Below, in pieces: positions 11,406-18,118 of a stretch of 64,000 nt of DNA; the stretch's first letter is position 1; each line of letters begins with the position of its first letter. The notes under the pieces were generated by a model. The model was not told the DNA's origin. It saw only the letters and a program-made list of their open reading frames with translations, and did no database searches. Source of the stretch: Selenomonadales bacterium (lineage in GTDB: Bacteria > Bacillota > UBA994); NCBI GenBank assembly GCA_018335585.1, contig JAGXRZ010000020.1:186001-250000 (forward strand), given 5' to 3'. Both the position numbers and the translations under genes were made by a program.

Positions 11406-11858
11406 TTAGTCCCCTTTCTTCATCACGATGCGCTTACCGGGGACCTCCTCCTCATAGACCTCACCGGTCACATTGTCAATCTGCACACTTGACGGGGCCG
11501 AGAGGAATATCCACTCGCTGACCTTCTGCATTCTCCCACCCGAGCCATACGTAGCGCCGGACATAAAATCTAGCACACGCTGACGGCTCTTCTGTTCACA
11601 CACGTCAAGGTTAAGGATAATCGGCCGCTTGGCTTTAATGTGCTCTACGACACTGGGCACATCGTCGAAACTGCGCGGCTGAATCACGACTACGCGCAGC
11701 TGTTGTCTTTTGCTTAGGTCGACAACTTGCTGTGGACGACGGTTAGGAACTACGGCTTGGTCGTACTGGTCAGCCTGCTCCTCGCGCATTTCCTCTTCCT
11801 CGTCACTGTCAAAACCGAAAAAGTCCAGGGTCTTTCTCCATAGGTTTTTATTTGCCAT
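11406..11858 (-). CDS. sepF: Cell division protein SepF
   Basis: A 150-residue SepF. It binds membrane through its N-terminus and tethers and bundles FtsZ filaments. The N-terminal helix (MANKNLWRKTLDFFGF), an acidic linker and the C-terminal FtsZ-binding domain (VVVIQPRSFDDVPSVVEHIK, DFMSGATYGSGGRMQKVS, FLSAPSSVQI) are as in the family. The ATG at 11858 is preferred: GGGGGAAG lies upstream and the known N-terminus begins here. It overlaps yggS by 11 bp. Confidence 0.95.
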   Translation of the reverse strand: MANKNLWRKTLDFFGFDSDEEEEMREEQADQYDQAVVPNRRPQQVVDLSKRQQLRVVVIQPRSFDDVPSVVEHIKAKRPIILNLDVCEQKSRQRVLDFMSGATYGSGGRMQKVSEWIFLSAPSSVQIDNVTGEVYEEEVPGKRIVMKKGD

Positions 11859-12531
11859 CGTGTCTTCCCCCATTATCGCGCAAATTCGAAAATATGGCAC
11901 TGCCAATCCGCAACATAGTGGCCCCCTCGTCGAGGGCCAGCTCGTAATCGGCACTCATACCCATCGACAGGTGTTGCATGCAGGCCTCGCCGCTTGGCAT
12001 GCGCCTAAGCTCCTCGTATAAGGCCCTTACCTGACGGAACACGCGCCGAATTGCGAGGCGGTCCTCGGTGTGCGGCCCCATGGTCATCAACCCTAGGACT
12101 CTAACTCCCGGCAGCCTAGATACCAGAGCGAGAAAGTCGGCTACTTCGCCTAACGCCAAGCCTTGTTTCGTTTGCTCAAGAGAAGCGTTCACCTGCACCA
12201 AGCAGGGAAAGCAACTTCCAGTTCGCAAGGCAATGCGGTTCATCTCCTCTGCTAAGTGCAGACTAGACAGCGAGTGATACAGCGCAAAGCGCCCGGCCGC
12301 TGACCGGACCTTATTAGTCTGCAGACGACCCACGAAGTGCCAGCTTACGTGCAAATCTAGCGCGTCCTGCTTCGCCAGCGCATCCTGCATGCGGTTCTCG
12401 CCAAAGTGCCTAAATCCGCAGTCGTAAGCTAGGCGTATCTCTTGTACCCCAACTTCTTTGCTCACCGCTACGATTGTGACATCGGGGTACTCGTCGATCT
12501 TTGCCAACAAAGAGGCTAACCGGGGGTTCAT
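11848..12531 (-). CDS. YggS family PLP homeostasis protein (PLPBP)
   Basis: A 227-residue PLP-binding protein of the YggS/PROSC family with an alanine-racemase-like barrel. It buffers pyridoxal phosphate and affects amino-acid homeostasis. The PLP lysine is in IVAVSKEV, followed by HFGENRMQDA, SWHFVGRLQTNKVR, the LMTMGP segment and SMGMSADYELA. The ATG overlaps the stop of the upstream HlyD-like gene (TAATG). Next to sepF, as usual. Confidence 0.94.
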   Translation of the reverse strand: MNPRLASLLAKIDEYPDVTIVAVSKEVGVQEIRLAYDCGFRHFGENRMQDALAKQDALDLHVSWHFVGRLQTNKVRSAAGRFALYHSLSSLHLAEEMNRIALRTGSCFPCLVQVNASLEQTKQGLALGEVADFLALVSRLPGVRVLGLMTMGPHTEDRLAIRRVFRQVRALYEELRRMPSGEACMQHLSMGMSADYELALDEGATMLRIGSAIFSNLRDNGGRHDGK

Positions 12532-13784
12532 TACCGACTCGCCTCCGCCCGCACAGCCTGTGGGTTACTTACCACCGACTCCTCCGCATTAAGACCAGAC
12601 ACTATAGCTAGACCGGCCCGCCTTTGGCGAACGTGCACCACGCGCTCTTCTAGTTCGCCGCCGTCTGATTGGACATAGACGATATCGCCATTATCCCGAG
12701 CCACTACGGCGCGCAGAGGTATCTTAGTAAGGACTTCTCCTTGCGGCCGCACACTGATGTTCACCACACGTGCTGTCAGGAGCGATGTGGGCGGGTTTAT
12801 CAAGCTCAGGGCAACCAAACCGCTACTTGTACCGTCTTGCACGGCCGCAGACAACACCCTAGCGGTAAGCACAGACTCTCCATACACTACTTCCACCTCT
12901 CCCCCGAGCGCGACTGCGCCTGCTTCAAACAGCAGTACAGCCCTCCTCGAGTCGACAATGGAACCAACCACTTGGCCAGCTTGAATGATGTCCATGTTCT
13001 GTCGCGCACGCGGGTTTCGCTTTATCTGTCGGAAGGTTGCGAGCGGCAGTGAGTGATAGTCTGCGGTGCGCAACTCGTCCTCCCACCCGTCCAAGGCAAA
13101 ATTCAACACACCTGACAGCGGTGACGTCACTGAATGGATTGCCTGCCGACGCTGATTCTGTAACTCCTCCCGGCGCGCTGCATACTGCTCTTGTGATCTA
13201 TCCGCAAAAATGTATTCCTCTTTACTTGCTTGCGCCTTTCTGTTGGCGACCTCTAAGTCGGAGAACACACGCAGAGCTCTCACGCTGTCGTTAGCTCGCA
13301 GATAAGAGGCATACCGCACAGTTAGGTCTCGGACGGCAGTTTGCGCCGCCGCTACCTGGGAGCGCAGATGGGCGATTACTTCCGACGACTGCGCCTGGCT
13401 AGCTGCCATGCGCTTTGCTTCATCGGCGAGCTGTCGGTCAATCGCTGCCAGGCGATTGACGTCCACGATCTCAAACATAACCTCGCCCGCAGATATGTTG
13501 TCGGCATGAAGGTGCAGTTGATTAAGCATACCTGCCCTTTCGGCTGCCACCACCACCTCGTCACGCAAAACCACAGCTTGTCCTGCAAACAGCGGTTCAT
13601 CGGCCAAAACGGCCTGCTCAAGGCGCAGCTTGGGGAAAGCGGTGCTGTAAACCAAACGAGAGCAGCTATAGGCCCCATACACCAATCCTACAATCACAAG
13701 CAACAACAGGAGGCGCCTTAGAGGCCGGAAGCGACGCCTCCTGCGCCTATGTAGCGCAGGGCGTCCAAACTCGTTCACGCTCAC
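12531..13784 (-). CDS. HlyD-like membrane-anchored protein
   Basis: A 417-residue protein resembling membrane-fusion (HlyD/RND adaptor) proteins. It has a very basic N-terminus (a run of arginines), one transmembrane segment near residues 23-42, a region with lipoyl-like halves (AERAGMLNQLHLHADNISAGEVMFEIVD and SPLSGVLNFALDG), and a central alpha-helical hairpin rich in A, Q and R. No efflux transporter partner is adjacent. The position upstream of yggS-sepF suggests a role linked to division or envelope rather than export. This is inferred from context only. Its upstream region shares a 14-bp element with the SASP gene. Confidence 0.7.
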   Translation of the reverse strand: MSVNEFGRPALHRRRRRRFRPLRRLLLLLVIVGLVYGAYSCSRLVYSTAFPKLRLEQAVLADEPLFAGQAVVLRDEVVVAAERAGMLNQLHLHADNISAGEVMFEIVDVNRLAAIDRQLADEAKRMAASQAQSSEVIAHLRSQVAAAQTAVRDLTVRYASYLRANDSVRALRVFSDLEVANRKAQASKEEYIFADRSQEQYAARREELQNQRRQAIHSVTSPLSGVLNFALDGWEDELRTADYHSLPLATFRQIKRNPRARQNMDIIQAGQVVGSIVDSRRAVLLFEAGAVALGGEVEVVYGESVLTARVLSAAVQDGTSSGLVALSLINPPTSLLTARVVNISVRPQGEVLTKIPLRAVVARDNGDIVYVQSDGGELEERVVHVRQRRAGLAIVSGLNAEESVVSNPQAVRAEASR

Positions 13785-13886
13785 ACCTCCCTTGCGGCCT
13801 CGCCCTTATTTACTTCTGGAAAAGTTGCGCTAATCCTGCTTGACAGGACAAAAGTTCAGCAATCGCAAGCAGCTACTGAGCTTACT

Positions 13887-14348
13887 TTAGGTGGTGCGAA
13901 TGCGCAACAGGCGTTCGAGCTCGCCTAGAAAATTGTTAATGTCGGTAAACTGGCGGTAGACCGAAGCGAACCGTACATAGGCAACTTCGTCAATGGCACG
14001 AAGCTTCTCCATAACTAACTCCCCGATGCGGCTAGAAGGGACTTCTGCCGTAGACTCCTGCTGCAGTGTAGCCAAAATCTCGGACACCGCCTCTTCTAAC
14101 ACTTGCAGAGGTACAGGCCGCTTCTCACACGCCCGCAAGAGACCCGCCAAGATTTTTGCCCGACTAAACAGCTCGCGCCGCCCGTCCTTCTTAATCACTA
14201 CCACCGGCTGCTCCTCAGGTCGCTCGTAAGTAGTGAAGCGGCGTAAGCACTTAGGGCATTCACGGCGGCGACGAATAGCACTTTCCTCACCGGTCGGGCG
14301 GCTGTCGACCACCCTGCTGTCTAGCTGACTGCAATAAGGACACTTCAT
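13887..14348 (-). CDS. nrdR: Transcriptional repressor NrdR
   Basis: A 153-residue repressor of ribonucleotide reductase genes that senses ATP/dATP. The N-terminal zinc ribbon has CPYC and CPKC pairs (MKCPYCSQLDSRVVDSRP, RRRRECPKCLRRFTTYE). An ATP-cone domain follows (VVIKKDGRRELFSRAKILAGL to about residue 130). The ATG at 14348 matches the family N-terminus; a GTG 9 bp upstream is possible but has poor SD spacing. A heptanucleotide-repeat island begins 40 bp upstream of this start. Confidence 0.95.
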   Translation of the reverse strand: MKCPYCSQLDSRVVDSRPTGEESAIRRRRECPKCLRRFTTYERPEEQPVVVIKKDGRRELFSRAKILAGLLRACEKRPVPLQVLEEAVSEILATLQQESTAEVPSSRIGELVMEKLRAIDEVAYVRFASVYRQFTDINNFLGELERLLRIRTT

Positions 14349-14388
14349 GCGCGCCACCGTTCCTTCTTTGTGTTTGCAGGATGTTTGT

Positions 14389-14416
14389 AGCACTTAGCAC
14401 TTAGCACTTAGCACTT
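14389..14416. repeat. Heptanucleotide tandem repeat, AGCACTT x4
   Basis: Four perfect tandem copies of the 7-mer AGCACTT just upstream of nrdR. The same word recurs in the larger array at 39743-39868. It is the first array of a 230-bp island of period-7 repeats. Confidence 0.9.
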
Positions 14417-14433
14417 CGTGGAGGCCGGCGGAT

Positions 14434-14549
14434 GCTGGCTCCTGGCTCCTAGCTCCTGGCCGAAGAACGGTGCCCAGTGCCCAGTTCTCAGTGCTCAGCG
14501 GGAAACGCATCCCCTAGTTCACGATTCATGATTCGCGATTCATGATTCC
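14434..14549. repeat. Composite period-7 repeat block with three different words
   Basis: Three short arrays with a 7-bp period and different words follow each other: GGCTCCT-type at about 14437-14459, GTGCCCA/GTGCTCA-type at about 14470-14498, and CGATTCA/TGATTCG-type at about 14521-14548. Copies differ by one or two bases. The remainder of the 14349-14686 intergenic stretch holds further arrays and the ylmC terminator; no gene is seen in it. Confidence 0.75.
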
Positions 14550-14575
14550 TATCGCCAGGCAGTGACCCCCTACTG

Positions 14576-14617
14576 GGCACTAGGCACTAGGCACTAGGCA
14601 CTAGGCACTAGGCACTA
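14576..14617. repeat. Heptanucleotide tandem repeat, GGCACTA x6
   Basis: Six perfect tandem copies of GGCACTA, ending the island between ylmC and nrdR. The word differs by one base from GGCACTT, which is used in the 39743-39868 array. Confidence 0.92.
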
Positions 14618-14668
14618 TGCATCTGCTTCCTGTCCTTATCCTACTACATTTTGGGGGCAAAAGAAAAG

Positions 14669-14684
14669 CGCGCCGTTAGGCGCG
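14669..14684 (-). terminator. Rho-independent terminator after ylmC
   Basis: On the minus strand CGCGCC-TAAC-GGCGCG forms a 6-bp GC-only stem with a 4-nt loop, followed by CTTTTCTTTT. It begins 2 bp after the ylmC stop and probably ends the spoIIGA-sigE-sigG-spoIIR-ylmC unit. Confidence 0.8.
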
Positions 14685-14686
14685 GT

Positions 14687-14953
14687 CTATGTTTCATCTT
14701 CCAGGCAAGCGATATCTTCCGCCGGCAGGTCCACAAGGATAACATCCAGGCCAATTTTGACGATTTTTTCCCAGGGGACGTATATGTCATTGTCTCGTCC
14801 AAAAAGCCCGAGAATCTTGCCCCCGCCCGGTATAATGATGCCTTTGACCCTGCCTGCTGTAAGGTCTATCTCAAGGTCCCCGATCAAGCCTAGGCGTTTC
14901 CCGTCAAGCACGCTAATTACTTCTTTTGTGCGCAGTTCGGAAATCCTTAACAG
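14687..14953 (-). CDS. YlmC/YmxH family PRC-barrel sporulation protein, probable CTG start
   Basis: An 88-residue PRC-barrel protein of the YlmC/YmxH family, small proteins found next to sigG in endospore formers; the role is unknown. The body reads GKRLGLIGDLEIDLTAGRVKGIIIP and continues to DIYVPWEKIVKIGLDVILVD. A GTG at 14911 would give a shorter protein without the family N-terminus. The frame extends upstream through LRISELRTKEVISV, the usual N-terminus, to a CTG at 14953 preceded by GGGGGTGA at 6 bp. An in-frame TGA lies just beyond, so no ATG or GTG is available. I chose the CTG. Confidence 0.8.
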   Translation of the reverse strand: MLRISELRTKEVISVLDGKRLGLIGDLEIDLTAGRVKGIIIPGGGKILGLFGRDNDIYVPWEKIVKIGLDVILVDLPAEDIACLEDET

Positions 14954-15019
14954 CGTGTGTCACCCCCACACCGGCCGAGTCGCTCTCCACACTATATGCT
15001 CGGGAGGCAGCCAAGTTGC

Positions 15020-15553
15020 TTAATTCGCGACTATTCTACGCCAGAAGCTGCGCAAGAGGTTCAGCAAGGCAAACTCGTGACGAGACTCGCCTGTGCGCCG
15101 CACAACGCCGGGGACGTAACACAGCGGAGGATACATAATGCACCACCAGTTTGCGCCTCGCCCGGCGCCGATGTTGACGTAGAGGGCCGGGTATACACCG
15201 GCCGGCAGCGCAACTTGGCGATAGGCGCGCGCCGGGAAAGGAAAGCTTCCCCACATCAGGCTGATGGTGTGCTGAGAACCGAGACTGCTAAGCTCCTGCG
15301 ACGCCAGCAGTTCGAGTCGAGGGAGGTTTTTTGTGACTACGCTTGAGGCCTCATGGATGTTCTGGGCGTCTTTAAGCAGCTCGCTAATTTCCTGCAACAG
15401 CGCGTTCCGCAAGGATAACTTCGCAGCCTGCTCAGCCGCGGTGTTGTTGTGAGCGAGGATGTGCAGGCGGATAACCGTAGGTTGATTGCCCGCCGCCCTT
15501 GCTCCGGGCACACTGAGCAAGGCAATGAGAAGACATAACAGAATTCTACGCAT
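15020..15553 (-). CDS. spoIIR: Stage II sporulation protein R
   Basis: A 177-residue secreted signalling protein made in the forespore that triggers SpoIIGA to cleave pro-sigma-E in the mother cell. A signal-peptide-like hydrophobic stretch (RRILLCLLIALLSVPGARA) is followed by VIRLHILAHNNTAAEQAAKL and the signature GANWWCIMYPPLCYVP. The ATG at 15553 overlaps the sigG stop by 8 bp; no strong SD is visible, which fits coupling to sigG. This arrangement would give forespore expression, as required. Confidence 0.92.
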   Translation of the reverse strand: MRRILLCLLIALLSVPGARAAGNQPTVIRLHILAHNNTAAEQAAKLSLRNALLQEISELLKDAQNIHEASSVVTKNLPRLELLASQELSSLGSQHTISLMWGSFPFPARAYRQVALPAGVYPALYVNIGAGRGANWWCIMYPPLCYVPGVVRRTGESRHEFALLNLLRSFWRRIVAN

Positions 15554-16337
15554 CTGACTGACCATGCGGTGCAATGAGCTTTCGCATATGCGTGAGAGCG
15601 GCCTTTTCGAGCCGCGATACTTGCGCCTGCGAGATGCCAATCTCCTCCGCGACTTCCATCTGTGTCTTACCGGAGAAAAAGCGCAGATTGAGTATGTGGC
15701 GCTCTCTCTCGCTTAGGCGATGCAACGCCTCCTTAATGGCGAGCCCTTCCACCCAGTACGAGTCTTGGTCGCGTTCACTCTTGATTTGGTCCATGATATA
15801 GATGGGGTCGCCGCCCTCTTGATAGATGGGGTCAAAGAGCGATACCGGTTCCTGAATAGCATCAAGGGCAAACACCACTTCTTCGCGCGATATCTTCAGC
15901 TCATCGGCAATCTCACTTACGGTCGGTTCCCGCGCGTTGCGGTTGACGAGAGCGTCCCGCACCTGCAAGGCTTTGTAGGCAATGTCTCGCAGGGAGCGAC
16001 TGACGCGGATAGGGTTGTTGTCGCGCAGATAGCGGCGTATCTCGCCGATGACCATCGGCACGGCATAGGTCGAAAACTTGACGTTTTGGCTTAGGTCAAA
16101 GTTGTCGATGGCCTTCATCAGTCCGATACACCCTACCTGAAACAAGTCATCGACAAACTCCCCGCGGTTGTTGAAGCGCTGTATCACGCTTAAGACTAAA
16201 CGCAGATTCCCCATGATGAGTGTTTCACGGGCTGCGGTATCACCTTTCTGCAAGGCCACAAAAAGCTCACGCATTTTGGCGTTAGTGAGTACCTGCAGCT
16301 TGGCAGTGTTCACTCCACAAATCTCTACTCGGTTCAA
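15546..16337 (-). CDS. sigG: RNA polymerase sporulation sigma factor SigG
   Basis: A 263-residue sigma-70 family factor for late forespore genes. Family-specific sequence is unmistakable: NRVEICGVNTAKLQVL at the N-terminus, GNLRLVLSVIQRFNNRGE, then DLFQVGCIGLMKAIDNFD, NNPIRVSRSLRDIAYKALQVRD and KTQMEVAEEIGISQAQVSRLEK (region 4 helix-turn-helix). The TTG at 16337 is the start: GGGAGGAGTGAG lies just upstream and this matches the known N-terminus. A sigma-F-type promoter lies about 30-60 bp upstream, so sigG has its own promoter within the sigE cluster. Confidence 0.97.
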   Translation of the reverse strand: MNRVEICGVNTAKLQVLTNAKMRELFVALQKGDTAARETLIMGNLRLVLSVIQRFNNRGEFVDDLFQVGCIGLMKAIDNFDLSQNVKFSTYAVPMVIGEIRRYLRDNNPIRVSRSLRDIAYKALQVRDALVNRNAREPTVSEIADELKISREEVVFALDAIQEPVSLFDPIYQEGGDPIYIMDQIKSERDQDSYWVEGLAIKEALHRLSERERHILNLRFFSGKTQMEVAEEIGISQAQVSRLEKAALTHMRKLIAPHGQSDA

Positions 16338-16367
16338 CGTCTCACTCCTCCCGTTTGCGCCCATCAT

Positions 16368-16398
16368 GATTATCACCATGCGCAGGGCAAGTTTATAC
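16368..16398 (-). promoter_or_regulatory. Sigma-F-type promoter upstream of sigG
   Basis: Minus-strand GTATA (16398-16394), a 16-bp spacer and GGTGATAATC (16377-16368). The B. subtilis sigma-F consensus is GYATA, 15-16 bp, GGNNANAHTR; only the last base differs. The -10 lies about 30 bp upstream of the sigG TTG start. In B. subtilis sigma-F transcribes the sigG gene (spoIIIG), so position and sequence agree. Confidence 0.75.
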
Positions 16399-16437
16399 GG
16401 GGGAGAGAAGATTATCCATATACCACTAAAAGTGCGT

Positions 16438-17169
16438 CTATTCCATTTTTCTAAATTCTCGCCGCAGCCTGCCAAGAATGCGCTTTTCTAGCCGAGAAAT
16501 ATAGGATTGCGAAATGCCAAGTAAGTCGGCCACTTCTTTTTGCGTGCGGTCGCGTCCGTCGACTAATCCGAATCTCAAATGCATAATCTGGCGCTCACGG
16601 CTCTCGAGTCTGCTTAACGCCGTTTTGAGCAACACCCTGTCAACTTCGGCCTCAATTCCCCGATGGACCTCACTGCCCTCAATCGGGATGACGTCCGACA
16701 GCAGAAGCTCATTGCCGTCCCAATCGACGTTCAGCGGCTCATCAAGCGAAACCTCGGCCTTTAGTTTTTGGTTACGCCTCAAGTACATGAGAATCTCGTT
16801 TTCGATGCAGCGCGACGCATAAGTAGCGAGCTTGATGTTGCGGCTTGGGTTGAATGTATTGACTGCCTTTATCAGTCCAATCGACCCAATGGAAACCAAG
16901 TCTTCGATTAAGACTCCGGTATTCTCGAACTTCCGAGCGATGTAAACCACAAGCCGCAGGTTGCGCTCGATAAGAACGGTCTTAACGGCGTGGTCGCCTT
17001 GGCGCAACCTATCGATTAGAAAGAGCTCCTCCTCCTCGCTCAGGGGCGGAGGAAGGGCCTCGCTGCTGCCAATGAAGAAGATAGAGCGTGGTACTTGCAC
17101 CCCAATGTGCGATAAGATGCGGATGACAAAGAGCTGCCATCTGAGTTTCAAGACCGAAAACAGCTTCAC
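16438..17169 (-). CDS. sigE: RNA polymerase sporulation sigma factor SigE (pro-form)
   Basis: A 243-residue sigma factor for early mother-cell genes, made as an inactive precursor. The N-terminal about 30 residues form a hydrophobic/amphipathic pro-sequence ([15 protein letters not shown]) removed by SpoIIGA. Then follow [50 protein letters not shown] and region 4 ([24 protein letters not shown]). The GTG start at 17169 has AGGGAGGGAG upstream. It is downstream of spoIIGA by 15 bp, the standard spoIIG operon. Confidence 0.97.
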   Translation of the reverse strand: MKLFSVLKLRWQLFVIRILSHIGVQVPRSIFFIGSSEALPPPLSEEEELFLIDRLRQGDHAVKTVLIERNLRLVVYIARKFENTGVLIEDLVSIGSIGLIKAVNTFNPSRNIKLATYASRCIENEILMYLRRNQKLKAEVSLDEPLNVDWDGNELLLSDVIPIEGSEVHRGIEAEVDRVLLKTALSRLESRERQIMHLRFGLVDGRDRTQKEVADLLGISQSYISRLEKRILGRLRREFRKME

Positions 17170-17184
17170 AATCCTACTCCCTCC

Positions 17185-18048
17185 CTAAGATAGCGGCCAC
17201 AGCGCCTGCGGCAGTAATGCTCCCTTGCCGGCTAGCCGAACATCGCCGACCGCGAAGGCGACAACCGCCTCGAAGGTATACCATATGCCCCTAGACTCAA
17301 CTTCGCAAGAATCCGGTCGTATAGCCAGCATCAGTCCGCTTGCGGCTACAGTCGTGTAGGGAATTAACGTAACTTTGCACATAAGGCTGTCCGGCAGCGG
17401 CATGAGCTGTGTTGCATCATCCTCCTGCCACCGCTCGACCGCCCCGCGCAGCGGGGGTGGCAGTTGTTCCGCTGCCAGTGCTGTGTCTACTACTACGACA
17501 GGCCGATAGGTGAGCGGCTCAAGCAACGTATTCCCGGTGTCGAGTGCGGCCTCTAGCTCGACGATGGCTCCTCCTAAGCGGAAGCGAAATCGTCCCGCTG
17601 CGTCTGTTGCTCTAAAGCACGCAGCCAGAGAGCTCCACAGGCGCTTCAGGGGAAGCGTCGCCAGCAAAGGACTAGCTGCCACCAAGTACCAGTGCACAAG
17701 CGGCCAACCGTCGCCGCCGGTAGAAGACAAAGCCGCGGCATAGGTTAGCCCCGCGCTAAAGGCAGAAAGAGCGACAAAGATTGCGGTCTGCGTGATGAGA
17801 GCCCACCAGGTGTTAGGGCGAAAGCAGAAGGCAACCATAGTCGCGGCCACAACTCCCTTGAGGATTAGCTCGCGTGTCAGTGTAAGCGGCACGACCAGCC
17901 CGACAAAGGCGCACGCTGCTCCAAAGGCGGCTCCGCCACACAGCACCCACAGGCGCGCTCTTTTCCGCAACAGCAAGGCTGTAGCCCACAGTAGCCACCA
18001 GTTCATGCCGAAGTTGAGCAAGAAGACTAAATCCAGATAGACGGCAAT
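17185..18048 (-). CDS. spoIIGA: Sigma-E processing peptidase SpoIIGA, probable ATT start
   Basis: A 287-residue membrane aspartic protease that activates pro-sigma-E after receiving the SpoIIR signal. About five hydrophobic segments in the first half precede a soluble protease domain with the catalytic LDTGN motif. Reading from a TTG at 18021 would omit the family N-terminus. The frame continues upstream as AVYLDLVFLLNF, which matches SpoIIGA proteins, and reaches an ATT at 18048 preceded by AAAGGGGGTG at 5 bp. No ATG, GTG or TTG lies there in frame, so ATT is the likely start. A Spo0A-type promoter lies directly upstream. Confidence 0.88.
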   Translation of the reverse strand: MAVYLDLVFLLNFGMNWWLLWATALLLRKRARLWVLCGGAAFGAACAFVGLVVPLTLTRELILKGVVAATMVAFCFRPNTWWALITQTAIFVALSAFSAGLTYAAALSSTGGDGWPLVHWYLVAASPLLATLPLKRLWSSLAACFRATDAAGRFRFRLGGAIVELEAALDTGNTLLEPLTYRPVVVVDTALAAEQLPPPLRGAVERWQEDDATQLMPLPDSLMCKVTLIPYTTVAASGLMLAIRPDSCEVESRGIWYTFEAVVAFAVGDVRLAGKGALLPQALWPLS

Positions 18049-18051
18049 AAA

Positions 18052-18091
18052 AACACCCCCTTTAAGCGCATTATACTGCGGCGGGGGTGTT
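18052..18091 (-). terminator. Terminator hairpin downstream of ftsZ
   Basis: On the minus strand AACACCCCC (18091-18083) pairs perfectly with GGGGGTGTT (18060-18052) across a 22-nt loop, followed by TTTATT. It starts 27 bp after the ftsZ stop. The downstream arm contains the SD of spoIIGA, and the loop contains the -10 of the spoIIG promoter. A read-through ftsZ transcript would therefore hide the spoIIGA ribosome-binding site. Confidence 0.65.
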
Positions 18092-18103
18092 GGAATATGT
18101 CGT
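18070..18103 (-). promoter_or_regulatory. spoIIG promoter, sigma-A with 22-bp spacer and probable Spo0A site
   Basis: Minus-strand ACGACA (18103-18098), a 22-bp spacer and a perfect TATAAT (18075-18070). In B. subtilis the spoIIG promoter has the same unusual 22-bp spacing and needs Spo0A~P bound over the -35. Here the -35 lies in AACGACA, which shares CGACA with the 0A box TTCGACA. The predicted transcription start is about 15 nt before the ATT start of spoIIGA. Confidence 0.65.
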
Positions 18104-18118
18104 TTGGCGCTAACTCTA

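Noticed and set aside
14349-14686. Small gene or ncRNA in the repeat island
   Set aside because: The sequence is nearly all period-7 repeats plus the ylmC terminator; no SD-linked frame or other stable fold was seen.
16338-16475. N-terminal extension of sigG
   Set aside because: The sigma-F-type promoter and the SD lie within it, and the family N-terminus starts at the TTG at 16337.
18048-18103. Riboswitch upstream of spoIIGA
   Set aside because: The predicted leader from the spoIIG promoter is only about 15 nt; the hairpin is better explained as the ftsZ terminator.
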